DNA from: DASZHJ01 sp035604335
GTDB taxonomy: Bacteria; Pseudomonadota; Alphaproteobacteria; ATCC43930; CGMCC-115725
DNA length: 64,000 nt
Reading direction: 5' to 3'
NCBI GenBank assembly: GCA_035604335.1
Contig: DATNIT010000076.1
Coordinates: 33,036 to 97,035 of the forward strand
Positions within the stretch are counted from its first letter, which is position 1. Every line of letters starts with the position of its first letter. Below the pieces are notes generated by a model. It did not search any database, was not told the DNA's origin, and saw nothing but the letters and a program-made list of their open reading frames with translations. Both the position numbers and the translations under genes were made by a program. Below are positions 59,525 to 64,000 of the stretch, piece after piece.

Positions 59525-59571
59525 GTGATACCGGGTCCCGCAAGAGAGGCGCCGATGAATCGGGGAAGGCC

Positions 59572-60540
59572 ATGACCAGAAATCTCTCGCTGCTCGCGCT
59601 CGCGATGCTGATCGCTCTGATCGCGCCTGCCCGCGCCCAAACCCTCTACGACGGCACGGCGTCCTCCTCCGTCCATGTCGAATCCACCAGCAGCAGCGAC
59701 GCCGGCAAGGCGATCGTGATGAGCGTGCGGAACGCGCGCCTCGTGCCCTACGTCATCTATGTCTGGCGCGACCAGCAGCAGTCCGACGCGGACGCGCTGC
59801 AGGCGCGGCTCGCCACGATCACCACGGACGTGAAGACGCGCACCGACGCCGAGGGCGTCGACCCGAGCTCGACCGTCTCCGTCACCGTCGACGATGTCTC
59901 CGGGAAGGAGCCGCGGCGCCTCGCCTCGTTCTCCGAACCGGGCTCCGAGGGTGTCATGCTGGGCCACCGTTATTTCTCGGCCATCATGCCGGGCTGTTGC
60001 GACAGCCCGCAGATCCACCGCGTCCATGTCCTGGAAACTGGCCGGGCGCTCTTTCGCTCGACGGGACCCGATCCCGCCGGCAGCGCCGCCTGGGCGGAGG
60101 TGCCGAACGCAAGGCCGGAGATCGTCCGCTGGGCCGCCTTCGACGGCGAGGTGCAGGAGGCGGACGCCAAGCACGGGCTCCTCGGCCATATCTCCTACGG
60201 CGACAACGACGGTCCGCTCTCGGTGCTGGAGCTGCGCACGCGGCTCCGGGGCGAAGGCTACGACAATCTCTGGGAGGGTGTGGCGCACGGCGCGAAACTG
60301 ATCTGGATCGATCCGCGCGCCAGCAAGGACAGCGGCGGCCCATCCTCGGGCGATCCGGATTCACCCAAGGACATCTGGGCCGCCGAAGGCACCAAGGACC
60401 CGAAGCAGCTCGGCGGCTTCCAATTGGCGGTGACGCTCGACGGCAAGCGCCTCGCGACGATCCCGATCGCCGGCGACCGCCTGGTACCAAGCCGCGCCAT
60501 CGCGGGCCGCGACATCTACGTGCCCGCACCGGCGCAGTGA
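59572..60540 (+). CDS. Exported protein of unknown function
   Basis: A 322-residue protein that I do not recognise. A clean Sec signal peptide (residues 1-22, MTRNLSLLALAML to APARAQ) directs export. The mature part is soluble, with a VESTSSSDAGKAIVMSVRNARLVPYVIYVWRD opening, an MPGCCDSPQIHRVHVLE segment containing two adjacent cysteines, and a mainly beta-rich C terminus. A Ser/Gly/Pro-rich linker (about residues 245-262) precedes the last domain. It stands alone between a large hairpin repeat and an AT-richer gene. The start at 59572 has GGGGAAGG upstream. Confidence 0.65.
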   Translation: MTRNLSLLALAMLIALIAPARAQTLYDGTASSSVHVESTSSSDAGKAIVMSVRNARLVPYVIYVWRDQQQSDADALQARLATITTDVKTRTDAEGVDPSSTVSVTVDDVSGKEPRRLASFSEPGSEGVMLGHRYFSAIMPGCCDSPQIHRVHVLETGRALFRSTGPDPAGSAAWAEVPNARPEIVRWAAFDGEVQEADAKHGLLGHISYGDNDGPLSVLELRTRLRGEGYDNLWEGVAHGAKLIWIDPRASKDSGGPSSGDPDSPKDIWAAEGTKDPKQLGGFQLAVTLDGKRLATIPIAGDRLVPSRAIAGRDIYVPAPAQ

Positions 60541-60613
60541 GCGCGATTCCTGTTCTCAGTTCCGGGTTCGTATCTAGCGGCTAAGTAACTGGCTGTTTTT
60601 TTCTGGGCGGCGA

Positions 60614-61522
60614 TTAGGGGATGCTAGCGGGGAAAGTTTCATAGTTGAGTTTGTCGTCCATGATCTTGATCCGCCAATTCTGCCCAAGTTCGTGAAGGCG
60701 TCCATTTATCCAATCCTGAGGTGGCAATTCCGTGCCGGCCGCAAGGGCCGGAGAAATGCCATCGTGGCTCAAGATGTATTCGCGTCTCAAGCGCTCCAAG
60801 AGCATGACCCGTTGTGCGGCTTCTTGCGCGGTCGGCGATTTTGACCCTAATGCTTTCCAATCCTCGATAACGCTGCCCAATTGTTGTGTATGTATTTCCA
60901 TTTGTCCGGCCTTCATCTTTATGAGCAGAGCAAATTTGGCGACATACCGATGGTCGCCCTCATCAGATAAGTAAGTCTCAAAGGAAAGAAGCCTTTCCCC
61001 ATCAGGGCCGACGCTGCCGAGCATGGTTCGCTTGAGGTCTTCGGTGAGGAAATAATAGAAACCATCCGCCGGAATCGTGCGCGCATCTTTCTCAAAACTT
61101 GCTGGGTATCCTTCCAGCTTATCGCCCCATAGATAGAGATCATCCCTGCCCTTGTTGTAGAGATTCAATCGGTCGGATTGATACAACAGCAGCAATGATA
61201 GCTGCGCGCGCGGTGGGAGCGGCGGTTCGATCTTCAAACGCCGATCTTCGGCCACATACCAAGCGAAACCGACCAGGACGATTCCCCAGCCCAAAACGCC
61301 TGTCAGAACCGGCCACATTCGGCTTTCCAATCGCCCGTGAAGCCAGACAAAACCCGCCTGAGCGCCGATACCAATGGACCCGAGAACAGCGGCAGCAGAA
61401 ATGAGCAGCACGCTCATTGCGGCCCGCTCGGGCAACTGAATACCGACTTTATCGAGAGCCCACATCAGGGAAGGCGCGCCGACGCCAAAGGCCCCTGATG
61501 CCACTCCGAGCCGTGCCCGCAT
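60614..61522 (-). CDS. AT-richer membrane-anchored protein of unknown function
   Basis: A 302-residue protein without recognised family. Two N-terminal hydrophobic segments (about residues 25-48 and 60-82, MSVLLISAAAVLGSIGIGAQAGFVW and WPVLTGVLGWGIVLVGFAWY) precede a soluble C-terminal domain (SLLLLYQSDRLNLYNKGRDDLYLWGDKLEG; GFYYFLTEDLKRTMLGSVG), probably cytoplasmic. Base composition stands out: for example 28 of 60 bases are G or C at 61081-61140, against 47 of 60 at 62641-62700 in imuB. That suggests recent acquisition. The start at 61522 (MRARLGVASGAFG) is chosen over upstream codons that would overlap the imuA control region. Confidence 0.65.
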   Translation of the reverse strand: MRARLGVASGAFGVGAPSLMWALDKVGIQLPERAAMSVLLISAAAVLGSIGIGAQAGFVWLHGRLESRMWPVLTGVLGWGIVLVGFAWYVAEDRRLKIEPPLPPRAQLSLLLLYQSDRLNLYNKGRDDLYLWGDKLEGYPASFEKDARTIPADGFYYFLTEDLKRTMLGSVGPDGERLLSFETYLSDEGDHRYVAKFALLIKMKAGQMEIHTQQLGSVIEDWKALGSKSPTAQEAAQRVMLLERLRREYILSHDGISPALAAGTELPPQDWINGRLHELGQNWRIKIMDDKLNYETFPASIP

Positions 61523-61604
61523 ATCCTGCACTCTATCGTTTCTTTTCTCGAAACGGCATCCGCCCGGATAATCGTCCCTGCCTTTCTCGGAGAGAAGGCG
61601 GGGC

Positions 61605-61638
61605 TTGACAAACGGGCCAATAAGAACAAAAGATGAAC
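61605..61638 (+). promoter_or_regulatory. SOS promoter with LexA box before imuA
   Basis: GAAC-AAAAGAT-GAAC (61624-61638) is an exact match to the alphaproteobacterial LexA operator GAAC-N7-GAAC. A consensus -35, TTGACA (61605-61610), precedes a weak -10 (AAAGAT, 61629-61634), so LexA would cover the -10. The box ends 20 bases before the imuA ATG at 61659. Confidence 0.88.
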
Positions 61639-61658
61639 ATTCGAGCAAGGGACGAGCG

Positions 61659-62462
61659 ATGGACACGACAGCGGGCAACCGGCTGGGCGGGGCACTGCCA
61701 CCGCAGGAGAGACTGACGGCTCTGCGAGAGCGGGTGGGAAAACTCGCCGGCGGGAGCTTGGGGACTCACCGACTGCTGCCGTTTGGCGTCTCCGCGATCG
61801 ACGCGGCGTTGCCGGACGGCGGGCTCGCGCGTGGCGCGCTCCACGAGATCAGCGGCCTCGGGGGTGACGAGGAGGATGGCGCCGTCGCCGCAGCCTTCCT
61901 CGCCGGCATCCTCGCGCGCCTCGCGCCGCCACAGCCCGTACTCTGGTGCCTCGCCGCCGACGATCTCTACGGGCCTGGTCTCGCCGCGCGCGGTCTCGCA
62001 CCGCACCGAGTCCTCTCGGTCCGCGCGCGCGACGATCGTACGGTGCTGGAGGCCATGGAGGACGGGCTCAAGGTGCCGGCGCTCGCGGCCGTGGTGGGTG
62101 AGGTGGGGGCGCTGCCGCTCACCGCGAGCCGGCGGCTGCAGCTCGCGGCGGCGAATTCCGGCGTCACGGCTTTCGTGCTCCGGCGCTGGCGCAGCGGCGC
62201 TCTCGCCGCGGCCGAGCGCACGGCTCCGGTGGCGGCGGTGACGCGCTGGCGAGTGAGCGCGGTGCCGAGCCGGCCCATCGATGACGAGCCCGGCATCGGC
62301 CGGCTCATCTGGCAAGTCGAGCTCACGCGCTGCCGCGGCGGCGTTCCCGCTCAATGGATCTTGGAGGCATGCGATGCGACGGGTCATGTCGCTCTGGCTG
62401 CCGAGCTGGCCGATCGAGCGCCGGCGCCGGCCGAGCGCCAGCCGCTCCGCGCCATCGGCTGA
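61659..62462 (+). CDS. imuA: ImuA, SOS mutagenesis cassette protein
   Basis: A 267-residue RecA/SulA-like protein of the imuA-imuB-dnaE2 error-prone repair cassette. LPFGVSAIDAALPDGGLARGALHEISGLGGDEEDGAVAAAFLAGILARL and VLWCLAADDLYGPGLAARGL are typical of ImuA. The gene is LexA-boxed and reads directly into imuB, whose start lies 89 bases inside it. It acts with ImuB and DnaE2 during damage-induced mutagenesis in the cytoplasm. The ATG at 61659 is favoured over earlier codons in the promoter. Confidence 0.9.
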   Translation: MDTTAGNRLGGALPPQERLTALRERVGKLAGGSLGTHRLLPFGVSAIDAALPDGGLARGALHEISGLGGDEEDGAVAAAFLAGILARLAPPQPVLWCLAADDLYGPGLAARGLAPHRVLSVRARDDRTVLEAMEDGLKVPALAAVVGEVGALPLTASRRLQLAAANSGVTAFVLRRWRSGALAAAERTAPVAAVTRWRVSAVPSRPIDDEPGIGRLIWQVELTRCRGGVPAQWILEACDATGHVALAAELADRAPAPAERQPLRAIG

Positions 62463-63960
62463 GGCTGGTGGTCCGATCGCAACGCTTGGCTCTCAAGCGG
62501 TGCGTGAATCGGCCCACCAAACCAAAAACTCACCCACGGTCATCGTGGAGTGGCTGGGCGGCCGCGGCTTGCTCGCGGCGGTGGACTCGCGGCTTGCCGA
62601 CAGCATCGCGCCGGGCATGCCGCTCGCCGACGCCCGCGCGATCGCGCCGGGCATCGTGGCGCTCGACGCCGATCCCGAAGGCGACGCCGCGGCGCTGCGG
62701 AAGCTCGCGCACTGGTGCGGCCGCTACAGCCCCTGGACGGCGACCGACGGCATGGACGGCATCTGGCTCGACCTCACCGGCGTGGCGCATCTCTTCGGCG
62801 ACGAGGCGAGCCTTGCCGCCGATCTGGTGGCGCGGCTCAAGCGGCAGGGCTTCTCCGCGCGCGCGGCGATCGCGGACACGCCCGGCGCCGCTTCGGCGCT
62901 GGCGCGAGCGGGGCGGGAAGCGATCGCGGTGGTGCCGAGCGGCGCCCAGCGGGTGGCGCTGGCGCTCGTGCCGGTGGGCGCGCTCAGGCTCCCGCTGGAA
63001 ACGGTGGAGCTCATGGATCGCCTGGGGCTCCGGCGGATCGGCGATCTCTACAAGCTGCCGCGGCCGGCCATGGTGGCGCGCTTCGGCCTCGCCGCCGCCG
63101 AGCGTCTCGATCAGGCGCTGGGCACTCTGCCGGAGCCGCTCTCGCCGCTGCCGCCGACGCCCACGCGCTCGAGCCATCGCCGCTTCGCCGAGCCGATCGC
63201 GCAGCCCGAGGATTTGGCCGCCGCCATCGCCTCGCTCGCCGACGCGCTCTGCTGCGCGCTCGCGGGCGACGGTGTGGGCGCGCGGCGGCTCGCGCTGCGC
63301 TTCTATCGCGTGGATGGCGTCGTGCTCGCGCTCGAGGCCGGCACCGCCCAGGCGAGCCGCGATCCCCGCCATCTCGCACATCTCTTCGCGGAGCGCCTCG
63401 ATCGCATCGAGCCCGATCTCGGCATCGAGGACATGCGCCTGGAGGCGCTGGTGGTCGAGCCGCTCGGCAACCGGCAAGTGGCTCTCGATAGAAGTACCGA
63501 CGGCGCGGACGTCGGCGATGCCGCACTCGCCGCTCTGGTCGATCGGTTGGAGAATCGCCTGGGTGCCGGCGCGGTGGCGCGGCTCCAACCGCGCGACAGC
63601 CATCTGCCCGAGCGCGCCCAGGAGCGCGCACCGGCCTTCGCTGCAAAGGAGACAGGCACGCCTTGGCAGCTCGATCGCCTGCGGCCGGTGCGGCTGCTGC
63701 CGCAGCCCGAGCCCATCGAGGCGGTGGCGCCGATCCCCGACGATCCCCCGGTGCTGTTCCGCTGGCGCCGTCTCCTCCACCGCGTCCGCGCCGCCGACGG
63801 ACCCGAACGCATCCTCGACGAATGGTGGCGGTCTCCCGACGAGGAGACCTCGCTTCGCGATTATTACTGCGTCGAGGATATGGATGGCCGCCGCTTCTGG
63901 CTCTTCCGACGGGGTCTGCATCCCGCGCCCCGCTGGTTCCTGCATGGGGTGTTCGCGTGA
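62374..63960 (+). CDS. imuB: ImuB, Y-family polymerase-like protein of the SOS mutagenesis cassette
   Basis: A 528-residue catalytically inactive Y-family polymerase relative. It starts MRRVMSLWLPSWPIERRRR with GGAGG upstream, inside the end of imuA. MDGIWLDLTGVAHLFGDEASL replaces the polymerase active-site region, and PLETVELMDRLGLRRIGDLYKLPRPAMVARFG is the helix-hairpin-helix. The C-terminal part includes the conserved EDMDGRRFWLFRRGL and WFLHGVFA. In the family it bridges the beta clamp and DnaE2. No dnaE2 is present before the window ends, and a repeat follows the stop. Confidence 0.92.
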   Translation: MRRVMSLWLPSWPIERRRRPSASRSAPSAEAGGPIATLGSQAVRESAHQTKNSPTVIVEWLGGRGLLAAVDSRLADSIAPGMPLADARAIAPGIVALDADPEGDAAALRKLAHWCGRYSPWTATDGMDGIWLDLTGVAHLFGDEASLAADLVARLKRQGFSARAAIADTPGAASALARAGREAIAVVPSGAQRVALALVPVGALRLPLETVELMDRLGLRRIGDLYKLPRPAMVARFGLAAAERLDQALGTLPEPLSPLPPTPTRSSHRRFAEPIAQPEDLAAAIASLADALCCALAGDGVGARRLALRFYRVDGVVLALEAGTAQASRDPRHLAHLFAERLDRIEPDLGIEDMRLEALVVEPLGNRQVALDRSTDGADVGDAALAALVDRLENRLGAGAVARLQPRDSHLPERAQERAPAFAAKETGTPWQLDRLRPVRLLPQPEPIEAVAPIPDDPPVLFRWRRLLHRVRAADGPERILDEWWRSPDEETSLRDYYCVEDMDGRRFWLFRRGLHPAPRWFLHGVFA

Positions 63961-63966
63961 CGGCTG

Positions 63967-64000
63967 CACCCTCACCCTCCCACTGCTCCGCAGTGGGTTC
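63967..64000. repeat. Hairpin repeat at the window edge (cut)
   Basis: CACCCTCACCCTCCC is followed by CCCACTGC (63979-63986), tcc, GCAGTGGG (63990-63997), then the window ends. It is a diverged copy of the last part of the element at 59460-59490, with two compensated base-pair changes in the stem. It lies between imuB and whatever follows. Confidence 0.8.

Overview
The window is 64 kb of very GC-rich, densely coding DNA from a free-living alphaproteobacterium, probably a Hyphomicrobiales or Rhodospirillales member. Three things point there: an alphaproteobacterial SOS box (GAAC-N7-GAAC) in front of imuA-imuB, a small protein with the IGHNQGPPL motif common in rhizobial genomes, and a gene content dominated by ABC importers and catabolic enzymes. 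The genus cannot be named from sequence alone. I saw no rRNA, tRNA, CRISPR array, transposase or phage gene.

Layout. 1-2.2 kb: a bactofilin-like membrane protein converging on a threonine aldolase. 2.4-9 kb: a LacI-type regulator, then a PotABCD-type importer and an FAD oxidoreductase, with a perfect palindromic operator over the predicted promoter. 9-15.5 kb: a sugar locus best read as oxidative L-fucose catabolism: an importer without its own ATPase, diverging from aldolase, FucU mutarotase, aldo/keto dehydrogenase and lactonase genes. 15.5-17.4 kb: an orphan soluble PAS histidine kinase and a 69-residue protein. 17.5-28.5 kb: an acyl-CoA degradation block (two acyl-CoA dehydrogenases, an NDP-forming acyl-CoA synthetase, an MFS carrier, an enoyl-CoA hydratase) facing a complete Liv-type importer. 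28.5-33.7 kb: molybdenum hydroxylase genes (form II CoxL-like, 2Fe-2S and IorB-like subunits). 34-37.5 kb: a NitT/TauT-type importer.

37.5-40.85 kb is a distinct module: a stand-alone formyl-THF hydrolase-like protein, a tartrate dehydrogenase-like enzyme and a 2-oxopent-4-enoate hydratase-like protein, bracketed by two inverted 123-bp repeat copies that match at 121 positions. 40.85-43.4 kb: an NTF2-like protein diverging from an iron-uptake pair (cupredoxin, then FTR1 permease). The pair is preceded by two tandem 19-bp palindromes, and the permease is fused in frame to a predicted outer-membrane beta-barrel. 43.5-47.7 kb: NIPSNAP, TPP enzyme, aldehyde dehydrogenase and haloacid dehalogenase genes. 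47.9-57.1 kb: gamma-glutamyltranspeptidase, PEBP and DUF1028 proteins with a five-gene peptide importer, probably for glutathione or gamma-glutamyl peptides. 57.1-61.5 kb: DedA, pyrE, an enoyl-CoA hydratase, a secreted protein of unknown function and an AT-richer membrane protein. 61.6-64 kb: LexA-boxed imuA and imuB; dnaE2 would be expected beyond the edge.

Intergenic gaps hold a family of multi-hairpin repeats rich in CCCTCACCCT. Two copies show compensatory stem changes. One repeat between genes of a transporter operon forms a 38-bp inverted repeat. The most unusual items are the FTR1-barrel fusion with its tandem operator, the module bracketed by the inverted 123-bp repeats, and the covarying hairpin repeats.
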